Below are positions 14,611 to 23,494 of a stretch of 35,366 nt of DNA, piece after piece (position 1 is the stretch's first letter; each line of letters opens with the position of its first letter). This DNA comes from Alistipes sp. (GTDB lineage Bacteria; Bacteroidota; Bacteroidia; Bacteroidales; Rikenellaceae), in NCBI GenBank assembly GCA_020026415.1, contig JAHHQL010000018.1:1-35366 (forward strand). Reading direction: 5' to 3'. Made by a program: the position numbers and the translations under genes. Below the pieces are notes generated by a model. It was given only the letters and a program-made list of their open reading frames with translations. It did no database searches and was not told where the DNA came from.

Positions 14611-16440
14611 TCAGACCTTTTTTTCGAAAAATTCTTTGATCTTTCTCGCTTTCGACTGACCCACAAGGGGTGTTAATTCCTCAAGATTCGCCGTTTTGAT
14701 CTTCCCGACCGTGCGGAAATGACGCATCAGCGTGTCGATCGTCTTCGTGCCGATGCCCTCGATCTCCTCCAACTCGGAACGGATGAAGTTGCGGCTGCGT
14801 TTGGCGCGGTGGAACGTGATGCCGAAGCGGTGCGCCTCGTCGCGGATGTGGCACACCACCTTCAGCGGTTCGCCCGTGCGGCTCAGATAGTAGGGTTCGG
14901 GATCATACGGGAAATAGATCTCTTCGAGACGTTCGGCAAGTCCCACCAACGGCACACGGTCGAAGATCCGCAGTTCCTTGAACACCGAAATCGCGCTCGA
15001 CAACTGCCCCTTGCCTCCATCGACAATCACCAGATCGGGCAGCGGCGACCCCTCGGCCAACAGGCGCGTGTAACGGCGCGAAACGATCTCGCGCATCGAG
15101 GCGTAGTCGTTCGCACCGACCACCGTCTTGATGTTGAAGTGGCGGTACTCCTTGCGCGAAGGTTTGCCGTCGCGGAACACCACGCACGCCGCAACGGGAT
15201 TCGTGCCTTGGAGGTTCGAGTTGTCGAAGCACTCGATGTGGCGCGGAGGGTGTTTCAGATGGAGTTCCTTCTGCATGGCGGCCATCAGACGGTCGGTATG
15301 GCGTTCGGGATTCTTGATCTCCATATTCTTGAGTTGCTCGGCGCGGTGGATGCGGGCGTTGCGTTGCGAAAATTCCAGAAGTTCGAGTTTCTCGCCCCGT
15401 TTCGGCACGTTGAACACCACCCCGTCGAAGAGCATCGTGGCCGACGGCAACAGCGGCACGATCACCTCCTTGGCCAACTCCCCGCCGCCGATCTTCTCGA
15501 CGATGTGCTGGATGGCCTGCGTGAGGATGTCGGCATCCGAAGCCTCGACACCGGGTGTAAGGCGGATGGTCGATACGCCGATGATCGAGCCGTGGCGGAT
15601 GCGCACGAAGTTGCACCAAACGACCTCGTCCGCATCGTCATGCAACAGCGAAAAGACATCCGTATCGACAATTCGGGCACTTACGATGACCGATTTGCCG
15701 GCATAGTTGTCCAGCGCGTCGATGCGTTGTTTGTAGCGTTGTGCAACCTCGAAGCGGAGTTCCTTGGCAGCCTCCTCCATTTCGTGTTCGAGGTATTGAC
15801 GCACGGGGCGCAGATCGCCCTTGAGGATCGAGACGACCATCTCGACCAACTGGTCGTACTCCTCCTCGCTCTGATGTCCCACGCACGGGCCTTTGCAGTT
15901 GCCCAGATGGTACTGGAGGCATACGCCGTAACGTCCGCGGGCGATGGCGGAGGGCGAAAGGTTGAGTTTGCAGGTACGGAGCGGGACGACCTCGCGCACA
16001 AATTCGAGAATGCTCCGCTGCATCATGATTGAACTGTAAGGGCCGAAATAACGCGATCCGTCGCGTTGCAGGATGCGGGTCGATTGTACGCGCGGGAAAT
16101 TCTCGCGGCGCACAACGATCCACGGGTAGGTTTTGTCGTCCTTCAGTAGGATGTTGTAGCGCGGTTGGAGGGTTTTGATCAGCGAGTTCTCCAGAAGGAG
16201 GGCGTCCGTCTCGGAATCGACGACAATATGGCGGATTTCGACAATCTGACGCACCAAGACCCGCACCTTTGCCGTGTGTTCGTGGCTGTTCACGAAATAG
16301 GACGAAACACGCTTGCGCAGGCTCTTTGCCTTACCCACATAGATGATCGTACCCGTCTTGTCCGCAAACTGGTACACACCGGGTAAAAACGGAAGCAGGG
16401 CAACCTGCTCCTTGAGGGAAAGATGAGTTTCTTCTGCCAT
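14611..16440 (-). CDS. uvrC: Excinuclease ABC subunit C
   Basis: A 609-residue UvrC, the nuclease that makes both incisions in nucleotide excision repair. An N-terminal GIY-YIG domain (residues ~15-95) shows PGVYQF, IIYVGKAKSLRKRVSSYF and a catalytic Glu further on. Next is a Cys-rich region (CLQYHLGNCKGPC, ~174-186) and a UvrB-binding UVR helix pair (EEAAKELRFEVAQRYKQRID). The RNase H-like endonuclease half has CFDNSNLQGTNPVA and LVIVDGGKGQL. The C-terminus is a double helix-hairpin-helix (LEEIEGIGTKTIDTL and LTPLVGQSKARKIKEFF). All parts are intact and of normal length. A -7 box lies only 8 nt before the ATG. UvrAB are not in the window. Confidence 0.98.
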   Translation of the reverse strand: MAEETHLSLKEQVALLPFLPGVYQFADKTGTIIYVGKAKSLRKRVSSYFVNSHEHTAKVRVLVRQIVEIRHIVVDSETDALLLENSLIKTLQPRYNILLKDDKTYPWIVVRRENFPRVQSTRILQRDGSRYFGPYSSIMMQRSILEFVREVVPLRTCKLNLSPSAIARGRYGVCLQYHLGNCKGPCVGHQSEEEYDQLVEMVVSILKGDLRPVRQYLEHEMEEAAKELRFEVAQRYKQRIDALDNYAGKSVIVSARIVDTDVFSLLHDDADEVVWCNFVRIRHGSIIGVSTIRLTPGVEASDADILTQAIQHIVEKIGGGELAKEVIVPLLPSATMLFDGVVFNVPKRGEKLELLEFSQRNARIHRAEQLKNMEIKNPERHTDRLMAAMQKELHLKHPPRHIECFDNSNLQGTNPVAACVVFRDGKPSRKEYRHFNIKTVVGANDYASMREIVSRRYTRLLAEGSPLPDLVIVDGGKGQLSSAISVFKELRIFDRVPLVGLAERLEEIYFPYDPEPYYLSRTGEPLKVVCHIRDEAHRFGITFHRAKRSRNFIRSELEEIEGIGTKTIDTLMRHFRTVGKIKTANLEELTPLVGQSKARKIKEFFEKKV

Positions 16441-16447
16441 GGTTTTA

Positions 16448-16455
16448 CAAAAATA
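16448..16455 (-). promoter_or_regulatory. -7 box immediately upstream of uvrC
   Basis: Minus-strand TATTTTTG matches TAnnTTTG and ends 8 nt before the uvrC ATG, implying almost no leader. No -33 TTTG was found. Confidence 0.35.
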
Positions 16456-16540
16456 CGATTTTATTTTGAGTCTGGATGTGTTTAGAGGTCATTTGGGGAA
16501 ATTTATTGGTCGGAATTTTCGAAAACAGGAATAAAATTTA

Positions 16541-16548
16541 TACTTTTG
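16541..16548 (+). promoter_or_regulatory. -7 box of the lipoprotein/DUF5723 pair
   Basis: TACTTTTG is a full consensus match, 26 nt before the lipoprotein ATG. The -33 region is weak. Confidence 0.4.
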
Positions 16549-16574
16549 AGTATAGTATTAACCCCCTAATAATT

Positions 16575-17498
16575 ATGTTTATGAAGAAACTTTTCCTTTT
16601 TTTTGCAGGAATCGCGGTTTCTTTCACCTCCTGCGTGGATTCGGATTACGATCTTTCGAATGTGAATACCGACAACATCACGCTCGGAGCGGAAGAACTG
16701 CGTTGTCCGTTGGCAACCGTGCGTGTTGCCTTGGATGATCTCCGTCAGAACGGGACGGACATCCGCGAAGTGTGTGCCGAAGCCGACGACTGGTTGGCGA
16801 CGAATACCGGTCGTGAATTTCTCGATCTGAAGCGTCTGATGAATGACGAAGCCTATTTCAACGAACTGGCAGGGGAACTGCTTGAGGAGATGGCAGCCGA
16901 TCCCACGAAACGCAAAGCCGTTGCAGGTCGTGTCTATGACCGTTATCGCGACGAATTTCTTTCGATGATGGGCGTTCCCCAGAGCATCGGCCGTAGTCGG
17001 TTTGTGGAGGTTTATGTCACGCGATTCGGCGATGACGACCGTCTGCGCGAAAAGACGGTCGAGGTCGCCCGCCGTTTTCTGGAGGGCATCGAGATCGAGC
17101 CCATGGAGTTCCAACTCGACCGGATCAACATCAGTTCGGACATGTTCGACATGCTGACCCAAAACCTCGATCCGCGTGACGATACGGATCCCGAATCGAC
17201 CTTGTCGCTGGAGGGGACGATCACGAGTGTCGTGCCGCTTTCTTACAGGCTGACTCCCGAATTTATTCCTGCCGGCATCCGTTTCATGATGCCTGTCGAT
17301 GCCGAGATCGAAGGCCCGCAGACGCTGCCTTCGACCCAAATCTTTGCCGAGAACCTCGATGCCGTGATTCGCGGTGTGCGGATCGTGATCCCCGTCAGTC
17401 TGGAGCGTTACTATTTCAAACGTCCGTTTGTCGGGGGCGACCAACTCGTCATCAAACTGAGTCTTATGAAACGCGGCGGTCTTCAGATCGACTTCTAA
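16575..17498 (+). CDS. Lipoprotein of unknown function
   Basis: Not assigned to a family with confidence. 307 residues from ATG 16575 (ATG 16581, giving MKKLFLFFAG, is equally good); the upstream open frame runs through the promoter and is not coding. The signal peptide ends in FTSC, a lipobox, followed by VDSDYDLSNVNTDNITLG, a start shared by Bacteroidales lipoproteins of the DUF4621 kind (from memory). A helical, acidic middle follows (about 50-180), then a beta-rich C-terminal half (FQLDRINISSDMFDML, IPAGIRFMMPVDAEI). It is 11 nt upstream of a DUF5723 outer-membrane protein gene, so the two products probably act together at the outer membrane. Confidence 0.75.
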   Translation: MFMKKLFLFFAGIAVSFTSCVDSDYDLSNVNTDNITLGAEELRCPLATVRVALDDLRQNGTDIREVCAEADDWLATNTGREFLDLKRLMNDEAYFNELAGELLEEMAADPTKRKAVAGRVYDRYRDEFLSMMGVPQSIGRSRFVEVYVTRFGDDDRLREKTVEVARRFLEGIEIEPMEFQLDRINISSDMFDMLTQNLDPRDDTDPESTLSLEGTITSVVPLSYRLTPEFIPAGIRFMMPVDAEIEGPQTLPSTQIFAENLDAVIRGVRIVIPVSLERYYFKRPFVGGDQLVIKLSLMKRGGLQIDF

Positions 17499-17509
17499 AA
17501 ACGGATGCC

Positions 17510-19027
17510 ATGAGAAAACTTAAATTAATATTGATCTCGGCGGCCTTGTGCCTGACGGTTCCGATCGCCGCACAGAATCCCACAACCTATTTTATGGAGG
17601 GATCGACTTTCCGTTCGCAACTGAACCCTGCGCTGGCTCCCACGTGCGGTTATCTCAATTTGCCTGCGTTGAGCGGTATTCAGGTCGGCATGGCGGGTAA
17701 CATCTCGCTCGACCGTGTGCTTTTCCCGCGCAACGGCAAACTGGTGACGATTTTCGACAATTCGGTTTCCGCCAAGGAGGCCTTGTCGGGGCTGAAGTCG
17801 CAAAACACTTTGGAACTCAATACGAAAGTTAATATCCTCGGTTTTGGTGCTTACACCAAGAACCGTCGTAATTTCTGGTCGTTCGACATCAATGCCCGTG
17901 TCAATGGCGATGTGGGATTGCCGTATTCGCTCTTTGAATTTCTGAAATTGGGTCGCAATAACAAGATCCGCGGAATCGGGGTGAATGTCGATTCCTATCT
18001 TGAGGCGGGATTCAACTATTCGTTTTCGGTCGATCGACAGAAAAAATGGTATGTCGGAGTCCGTCCCAAGATGCTGATCGGTGTGGCGCGTGCACGACTG
18101 GCCTTTGATCGTTTTGATGTGATGCTCGGCGAGGAGCGTTGGCAGGTCGATGCCCAAGGTGTGTTGGATATTACGGCGGCAGGTGTCGAAGCCGATCACA
18201 TGCCGGGCGAGAGTTTCGAGTTCGGCGATCTGGACATGAAACCCACCAAACCCGCGGGTTATGGGTTCGCCATTGATCTGGGTGCGACGTATCAGGTACT
18301 TCCGAATTTGCAGTTGTCGTTGGCGGTCAATGATCTGGGATTTATCAAATGGGGCAGAAAGCACAACTTGAAGGCCTTTTCCGAGAAGACGCTTATGTTC
18401 GAGAGCATCGAGGTGGATGCCAACGGACAGGTGGGCGAACAGCCCGATTTCGATCTGAATGTATTTCAGTTCAACGAAACCGATCCCTCCGATTGCACCA
18501 ATATGCTGTGTGCGTCGATCAATGCGGGTCTGGATTACGAACTCTTCAACCACAAATTGGGGTTCGGGCTGTTGTATTCGGCACATGTGCGCGAATTTGA
18601 CACCCGTCACAATCTGACCGCCTCGGTCAATATTCACCCCAAACGATGGTTTACCCTGTCGGGAAGTTATTCGTTCTTGGAGAATCGCGGTAACGCCTTC
18701 GGACTGGGTCTGAACCTCAATCCGGGTGCGATTAATTTCTTTGTTGCCACGGATGTCCTGCTGACCAAGAAGACCAAGCAGTGGGTCCCGATCCGTCAGA
18801 GCATCATGAATGTGACGTTCGGTATGGCTGTGCCGATCGGAAAGATCGGTCATCGTGTGCGCGAGTACATGCCCGCCCGCGAACTGTATCGTCTGATCAA
18901 GGACAAACCCGTCGGGGAGTTGAGTCCGACGGAGAAACGCCTGATGCAGAAAAAGAGTGCGAAATTCGCCGCCGAACAGACTGAAACAGATAAGAAAGCC
19001 GCCCGTAAATACTTGGAAAAATCCTGA
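17510..19027 (+). CDS. DUF5723 outer-membrane beta-barrel-like protein
   Basis: A 505-residue exported protein with a signal peptide (MRKLKLILISAALCLTVPIA, cleaved near AAQ). The mature N-terminus (QNPTTYFMEGSTFRSQLNPA) is the usual beginning of DUF5723 proteins. The body alternates aromatic/hydrophobic and polar residues, as in outer-membrane beta strands (FWSFDINARVNGDVGLPYSL, FTLSGSYSFLENRGNAFGLG), like the PorV/PorQ/FadL-type barrels of Bacteroidetes. The last ~60 residues are charged and helical (LSPTEKRLMQKKSAKFAAEQ). It follows the lipoprotein by 11 nt. The function is unknown; a barrel with a lipoprotein partner suggests export or uptake across the outer membrane. Confidence 0.85.
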   Translation: MRKLKLILISAALCLTVPIAAQNPTTYFMEGSTFRSQLNPALAPTCGYLNLPALSGIQVGMAGNISLDRVLFPRNGKLVTIFDNSVSAKEALSGLKSQNTLELNTKVNILGFGAYTKNRRNFWSFDINARVNGDVGLPYSLFEFLKLGRNNKIRGIGVNVDSYLEAGFNYSFSVDRQKKWYVGVRPKMLIGVARARLAFDRFDVMLGEERWQVDAQGVLDITAAGVEADHMPGESFEFGDLDMKPTKPAGYGFAIDLGATYQVLPNLQLSLAVNDLGFIKWGRKHNLKAFSEKTLMFESIEVDANGQVGEQPDFDLNVFQFNETDPSDCTNMLCASINAGLDYELFNHKLGFGLLYSAHVREFDTRHNLTASVNIHPKRWFTLSGSYSFLENRGNAFGLGLNLNPGAINFFVATDVLLTKKTKQWVPIRQSIMNVTFGMAVPIGKIGHRVREYMPARELYRLIKDKPVGELSPTEKRLMQKKSAKFAAEQTETDKKAARKYLEKS

Positions 19028-19089
19028 ATTTGAGGGCGGGCAATTGCGGATTCGGATTCGCCCCGCAAGGGAGTGGGATCGGATGTCCT

Positions 19090-19148
19090 GCAATAGAAAT
19101 ACGACAGGTCGGACTTCAACGAAGTCCGACCTGTCGTATTTCTATTGC
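19090..19148. repeat. Perfect 28-bp inverted repeat with 3-nt loop
   Basis: Left arm 19090-19117 and right arm 19121-19148 are exact complements, spaced by AAC. It sits between the convergent DUF5723 and DUF4293 genes, 10 nt from the DUF4293 stop, so it probably serves as a bidirectional terminator. It is about twice as long as the other terminators in the window and has only short T runs (ATTTCTATT). Confidence 0.85.
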
Positions 19149-19158
19149 GTCCGAATGA

Positions 19159-19605
19159 TTAACGGATGCGGTTGAGCGATTTTACGAGCATCTCGTCGCG
19201 GAAGGCGGCTTTGGCAGCCAGCAGAACGAATACCAGCGCGATGAGCGGCAGTGCGATGGCGGGTTTTACACCCTGCGATGCGGCTGCGCCACCCAGCGTG
19301 AAGTAGGTGTAACCCATCATCAGAAGCGATCCGATGTTGAGGATCACCTCGACCACACACAGGCGCACCTGCAACATACGGTTCTTGAACAGGAAGATCG
19401 TCACGGCGGGGAGCAGCGTGGTGATGATGAGCAGGATGCCCGTCCATACGGGCATCTTTACGACCGAGTCGGCACTCTCCAGCGTGAAGGCGTGCAGTAC
19501 GGCCATCTGCTGTTCCGAGCCGAACCATGCGAGGGGTGCGAATACGGTGATGCCGCACAGAATGGCGGCAACAAGCAGATAAAGGGATTGAATGCGTTGT
19601 ATCAT
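19159..19605 (-). CDS. DUF4293 membrane protein
   Basis: A 148-residue inner-membrane protein with four hydrophobic helices: MIQRIQSLYLLVAAILCGIT (the characteristic DUF4293 start), about 54-75, 79-100 and 115-135. A short extracytoplasmic loop after the first helix carries FGSEQQMAVLHAFTLES. The family is confined largely to Bacteroidetes and has no known function. It is the last gene of the six-gene minus operon and overlaps the glycosyltransferase by 4 nt (ATGA), which points to translational coupling. Confidence 0.9.
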   Translation of the reverse strand: MIQRIQSLYLLVAAILCGITVFAPLAWFGSEQQMAVLHAFTLESADSVVKMPVWTGILLIITTLLPAVTIFLFKNRMLQVRLCVVEVILNIGSLLMMGYTYFTLGGAAASQGVKPAIALPLIALVFVLLAAKAAFRDEMLVKSLNRIR

Positions 19606-20582
19606 AGTTCTTTAGATTTGTTGTCGATACGTTTGTCGATCAGATAGCGGTTCCGGTCGCTCGAATTGCGGTTGATCATCTCGCCTAAGAAACCTGCAAG
19701 GAACAACTGCACACCGAGGATGATTGCCAGAATCGCCAGATAGAAGAGCGGTTGTTCGGTGACGGGACGCAACGCCATTGCGTGGAACTGCTTGTAGAGT
19801 TTCGTGGCGATGAGCCATACGGTCGTACCGCCGCCGAAGAGGAACATCAGCGTGCCGAGACTGCCGAACAGATACATCGGCGAGCGTCCGAAGTAGGACA
19901 TGAACATCACCGAAATCAGGTCGAGGTAGCCTTTGATCATGCGTTCCAGTCCGAATTTCGAATGGCCGTATTTGCGGGCATGGTGTTCGACGACCTTTTC
20001 GCCGATCTTCTTGAACCCTGCATTTTTCGCCAGAATGGGGATGAAGCGGTGCATTTCGCCATAGACCTCGACGGCCTTGATCACCTTGCGGCGGTAGGCT
20101 TTCAGACCGCAGTTGAAGTCGTGCAGTTTGATGTGCGAGGCGGTACGTGCCGTCCAGTTGAAGAATTTCGACGGCCAGCGTTTGCCGATCGGGTCGTAGC
20201 GTTTGCGTTTCCAACCCGACACCAGATCGTACCCCTCGTCAAGGATCATGCGGCGCAGTTCGGGGATCTCGTCGGGCGAATCCTGCAAGTCGGCATCCAT
20301 CGTGATGACCACTTCGCCCTCGGCTGCGGCGAATCCGCAATACAGGGCTGCCGATTTTCCGTAGTTGCGGCCGAATCGGATGGCTCGGATGGAGGGGTAT
20401 TTCGTTTTGAGGCCTTCGATCACCTCCCACGAGTTGTCGCTCGATCCGTCATCGACGAAAATGACCTCGTAGGAGAGCCCTTCGCGTTGCATGACGCGGT
20501 CGATCCATGCGATGAGTTCGGGCAGCGATTCCTCCTCGTTGTAGAGGGGAACGACCACCGAAATATCCAGTTTATTCATCAT
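19602..20582 (-). CDS. Family 2 glycosyltransferase (dolichyl/undecaprenyl-phosphate sugar type)
   Basis: A 326-residue membrane-anchored GT2 enzyme. Start taken at ATG 20582 (MMNKLDISVVVPLYNEEESL); ATG 20579 is the alternative. The GT-A domain shows VVVPLYNEEESL, EVIFVDDGSSDNS and the DxD-type MDADLQDSPDEIPE, with NCGLKAYRR further on. Two C-terminal hydrophobic helices (about residues 230-255 and 270-300) match the GtrB/ArnC/DPM1-like group, which transfers a sugar to a polyprenyl phosphate for later use outside the membrane. Its start overlaps the end of the DUF4199 gene by 11 nt and its stop overlaps DUF4293 by 4 nt, so the three are tightly coupled. The sugar is unknown. Confidence 0.93.
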   Translation of the reverse strand: MMNKLDISVVVPLYNEEESLPELIAWIDRVMQREGLSYEVIFVDDGSSDNSWEVIEGLKTKYPSIRAIRFGRNYGKSAALYCGFAAAEGEVVITMDADLQDSPDEIPELRRMILDEGYDLVSGWKRKRYDPIGKRWPSKFFNWTARTASHIKLHDFNCGLKAYRRKVIKAVEVYGEMHRFIPILAKNAGFKKIGEKVVEHHARKYGHSKFGLERMIKGYLDLISVMFMSYFGRSPMYLFGSLGTLMFLFGGGTTVWLIATKLYKQFHAMALRPVTEQPLFYLAILAIILGVQLFLAGFLGEMINRNSSDRNRYLIDKRIDNKSKEL

Positions 20583-21159
20583 CCTCTTCCTTGTTTTGTT
20601 CGCCGAACAACTGCGGACGGCGCGAAACGACACCCGCAATGATCAATCCGAACACGGCACCGAACAACCATCCCGTAAATACGTTGCTGAAGATGGTATC
20701 GAAGAGGGTGGGTTCGTCGGCCTGCTGGAGTGCCATGATCATCTCGTTGATGGAACCCTGGAGCATCTGGTTGCCCGCCTGCGAAGCGATTTCGGCAAGG
20801 GATTGCGAGGAGAGTTCGAGGAAACGGTCATACCCGATCACAAGGTGCGTCAGGATGAAGTTCGTACAGCCGACCAGAAGTCCCGAAAAGATCGAAATGA
20901 CTTGAATAAAGGCATAGCCGTGTATGAATTGGAATCCGTCCTCTTTCGAGAAAAGCATTGAACGCTGACGTGTGTAGCGGTGCAGCAGGTAGTAGTGGAG
21001 TACGGCCACCGCCACGGATTCCACCGCCACGAGATTGCGCAGCGTTCCGTTACCCGACAGCGAAAAGGCGGTCTCCAAGAGGAACGATCCCGAAAGGACC
21101 AGTCCGAGGACGGCACCGCAACGTGCCGCGTCACTCCAGAAATTTTCTTTTGTCATCAT
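20572..21159 (-). CDS. DUF4199 membrane protein
   Basis: A 195-residue inner-membrane protein. The start is placed at ATG 21159 (MMTKENFWSDAARCGAVLGL); ATG 21156 is the alternative. The Arg-rich in-frame extension upstream overlaps the previous gene and is not coding. Helices are at about 13-30, 37-57, 75-98 and 150-172, with a long Gln/Ser/Glu-rich loop between the last two (SLAEIASQAGNQMLQGSINE). This is the layout of DUF4199, a Bacteroidetes family often found beside this kind of glycosyltransferase and DUF4293, as here. The role is unknown. The start codon lies 23 nt after the YciO-like gene stop. Confidence 0.88.
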   Translation of the reverse strand: MMTKENFWSDAARCGAVLGLVLSGSFLLETAFSLSGNGTLRNLVAVESVAVAVLHYYLLHRYTRQRSMLFSKEDGFQFIHGYAFIQVISIFSGLLVGCTNFILTHLVIGYDRFLELSSQSLAEIASQAGNQMLQGSINEMIMALQQADEPTLFDTIFSNVFTGWLFGAVFGLIIAGVVSRRPQLFGEQNKEEDDE

Positions 21160-21182
21160 ATTGTGCTTGTTTTTTTTGTTGC

Positions 21183-21776
21183 TTATTGCAAGTCGCCCGC
21201 ACCTTCGCGGACGATTTCGGCCTCGTCGCCCGTCAGATCCACGACGGTCGAGGGGGTCAGCGATCCGATTCCGCCGTCCACCACGCAATCGACCGCATTG
21301 GCGTAACGCTCCTCTAAAAGCGACGGGTCGGTCATATATTCCGTTTCGGCATCCTCGCGCACGGAAACCGACGCAAGAGGCGTTCCCAAATGGCGGATCA
21401 AGGCCTGCGTAATGGGGTTGTCGGGCATACGCACACCGATCGTCTTGCGTTTGCCGAGGGTCTTGGAGGGCATCCGCGACGAGGCGGTCAGAATGAAGGT
21501 GAAAGGCCCCGGAAGATTTGCCTTGAGCGTGCGGAACGTTGCATTGTCCACACGGCAGTATTCGGCGATCTGGGAGATGCTCTCGAACGATACGGAGTGC
21601 GCCCCCTCGCCCTTGATGCGGCGCAGTCGTTCGAGTCCCTTGGCCGAATCGAGCGCACAGCCTACGGCATAAACCCCGTCGGTGGGGTAGATGACGATTC
21701 CGTCGTGACGGAGGATGTCCACCACGCGGTAGAGTTCCTTTTCGGAGGGGCTGTCCCTGTAAATCTTCGTGAGCAT
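21183..21776 (-). CDS. Sua5/YciO/YrdC-family protein, YciO-like
   Basis: A 197-residue single-domain protein of the YrdC fold, which in TsaC/Sua5 makes threonylcarbamoyl-AMP for the tRNA t6A modification. Visible are VVDILRHDGIVIYPTDGVYA (18-37), LPGPFTFILTAS, RKTIGVRMPDNPI and LGTPLASVSV. The RRIKGEG stretch lacks the lysine-rich KxR...P signature of true TsaC. The KRKTIGVRMPDNPI block closely follows E. coli YciO, so it may not supply the main t6A activity. It is the third gene of the minus operon, 19 nt after mltG. The link to envelope genes is operon context only. Confidence 0.9.
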   Translation of the reverse strand: MLTKIYRDSPSEKELYRVVDILRHDGIVIYPTDGVYAVGCALDSAKGLERLRRIKGEGAHSVSFESISQIAEYCRVDNATFRTLKANLPGPFTFILTASSRMPSKTLGKRKTIGVRMPDNPITQALIRHLGTPLASVSVREDAETEYMTDPSLLEERYANAVDCVVDGGIGSLTPSTVVDLTGDEAEIVREGAGDLQ

Positions 21777-21795
21777 AGCGACAAATATAGTGTTT

Positions 21796-22809
21796 TTATT
21801 TGATTTTGCGACGATTCAGCGCGGCGGAATAGGCGCGCGCGTTGATATTGTGTTCGGAAAGCGTGCGTGCGAAGTTGTGTCGGCCGTCGAATGTGGGGCA
21901 GGCGCAGAAGTAGAGGTAGTCGTGGTGTTCGTAGTTCAACACCGCATCCACGGCCGTAATGCTCGGCAGGCAGATCGGCGAGGGTGGAAGTCCGCGGTTG
22001 AGGTAGGTGTTGTAGGGCGACGGGTATTTCAAGTGGCGGCGGAGGATACGGCGCAGTCCGAAATCCTGCATGGCATATTTCACCGTGGGGTCGGCCTGAA
22101 GGGGGATTCCACGGCGGAGGCGGTTCATGTAAACGCCCGCAATACGGGGCATCTCCTCGCGGGCGCGGGTCTCTTCGGTAACGATCGAGGCGAGGGTCAC
22201 AACCTCCAATCGGCTTAGTCCCGTGGCCTTGCGTTTTCCTTCGCGCTGTTCGTTCCAGAAACGGTCATACTCCTTTTTCATGCGGTGCACGAATTGTTCG
22301 GGCGTGGTCGTCCAGTAGAGTTCGTAGGTGTTGGGAATAAAGATCGAAAAGAGCGTGAGGCTGTCCAAACCGAGTTCCTCGGCAAGCGGACGCGAGGTGA
22401 AGGCCGTCATCAACTCCGCAGAGTCGGCATCGAGTTGCGGGGCGAGTTTTGCGGCGAGGTGCGACGGGATGCGGGCATTCTGGAACGAGATGCGGACGGG
22501 TGTCTGCATGCCGAGCGAGAACATACGGGCAATCTCGATCACGTTCATCCCTTGGCGGAGCGTATAGCGTCCCGGCTTGAACGAGCGTCGGAGGTTGAGG
22601 TGATCGGCATAGAACTCAAATGCGCGGTGATGGCGGATATGGGGCATCAACTCTCGGACGAACTGGTCGTAGGAGGTGCGTTTGCTCAACAGGAAAATCT
22701 GCTCTTCCTTGACGGCACTGCCTTTGAACTCCCTGAGGAGAAAGGCGGCAGCGGCTGCTCCCACGATAAGGAGGGCGGCAAAAATGCGCAAAAGGATTTT
22801 TCGGGTCAT
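21796..22809 (-). CDS. mltG: Endolytic murein transglycosylase
   Basis: A 337-residue YceG/MltG-family protein that cleaves nascent glycan strands at the inner membrane and so limits strand length. One N-terminal membrane helix (about 5-24) is followed by a LysM-like region (RYTLRQGMNVIEIARMFSLG, 81-100) and the catalytic domain. The catalytic signature LASIVTEETRAREEM (206-220) contains E212/E213, one of which corresponds to the essential Glu of the family. GVYMNRLRRGIPLQADPTVKY and PSPYNTY follow. Complete and of normal length. It lies 10 nt downstream of the nitroreductase gene. Confidence 0.95.
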   Translation of the reverse strand: MTRKILLRIFAALLIVGAAAAAFLLREFKGSAVKEEQIFLLSKRTSYDQFVRELMPHIRHHRAFEFYADHLNLRRSFKPGRYTLRQGMNVIEIARMFSLGMQTPVRISFQNARIPSHLAAKLAPQLDADSAELMTAFTSRPLAEELGLDSLTLFSIFIPNTYELYWTTTPEQFVHRMKKEYDRFWNEQREGKRKATGLSRLEVVTLASIVTEETRAREEMPRIAGVYMNRLRRGIPLQADPTVKYAMQDFGLRRILRRHLKYPSPYNTYLNRGLPPSPICLPSITAVDAVLNYEHHDYLYFCACPTFDGRHNFARTLSEHNINARAYSAALNRRKIK

Positions 22810-22819
22810 GGTGTGGTGT

Positions 22820-23467
22820 TTATTGTTCGTCGCGCTTGAGGATCAGATCCTCCGTCACGATTTTCGGAACATAGTGAATGCCGTTTTGGCGGTAATAGTC
22901 TTGGTTTTCGCCCGCGCGGATGGGTTTCAGTTCGATATGCTCCGCGCCTTTGCCGACGGCAAGGATCAGAAGCGGTTTCAAATGTAGATGGAGTGCCTCG
23001 CGGACAGGTTCTTCGTCGAAAGCGGCAATGCAGATGCCGTTCAGACCGATCTCGGTGGCTTGCAGGAGCATGCTCTGTGCCGAGATGCCGAGGTCGATGT
23101 CCGTGTAGCGGGTCTCGGCACCTGTGGAGCAGATGACGATGAAGGCACGCGGCTCGGTACCCTTCAGAGGCAGATGCAGTTCTTTGAGGCGTGCACCCAG
23201 ACGGATGTGGGGCAGGACCAGATCCGCCTCATCGTCCAGCACCATGCGGAAACGCAACACCTGACCGTTGCAGGCCGACGGGGTGCGGGTATTCACCTCG
23301 ATGATGCGGCGCAACTGATCTTCGCGTACGCGAAACGACGGATCGTAGCCGCGGTAACTGCGTGTCTTGAGTAAAAGACGGCTCAACGAACCGATCTTGT
23401 GGTGCGGTTTCTCGGCGGGACGGGCGAAGTACTCCTCCATTTTGCGTCCCAGATAATTGTCTGCCAT
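22820..23467 (-). CDS. Nitroreductase-family flavoprotein
   Basis: A 215-residue FMN-dependent oxidoreductase of the nitroreductase superfamily. RSYRGYDPSFRVREDQLRRI (36-55), TPSACNGQVLRFRM (about 62-75, FMN contacts) and DLGISAQSMLLQATEIGLNG (about 123-142) are the familiar blocks. The substrate cannot be predicted; quinone, nitro compound or flavin reduction are all possible. It is the first gene of the six-gene minus operon and is transcribed divergently from the radical SAM gene. A TAAATTTG box (23495-23502) lies upstream on the minus strand. Confidence 0.93.
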   Translation of the reverse strand: MADNYLGRKMEEYFARPAEKPHHKIGSLSRLLLKTRSYRGYDPSFRVREDQLRRIIEVNTRTPSACNGQVLRFRMVLDDEADLVLPHIRLGARLKELHLPLKGTEPRAFIVICSTGAETRYTDIDLGISAQSMLLQATEIGLNGICIAAFDEEPVREALHLHLKPLLILAVGKGAEHIELKPIRAGENQDYYRQNGIHYVPKIVTEDLILKRDEQ

Positions 23468-23494
23468 AATTTTGTCGTTGCGGGTTTACCGGGC

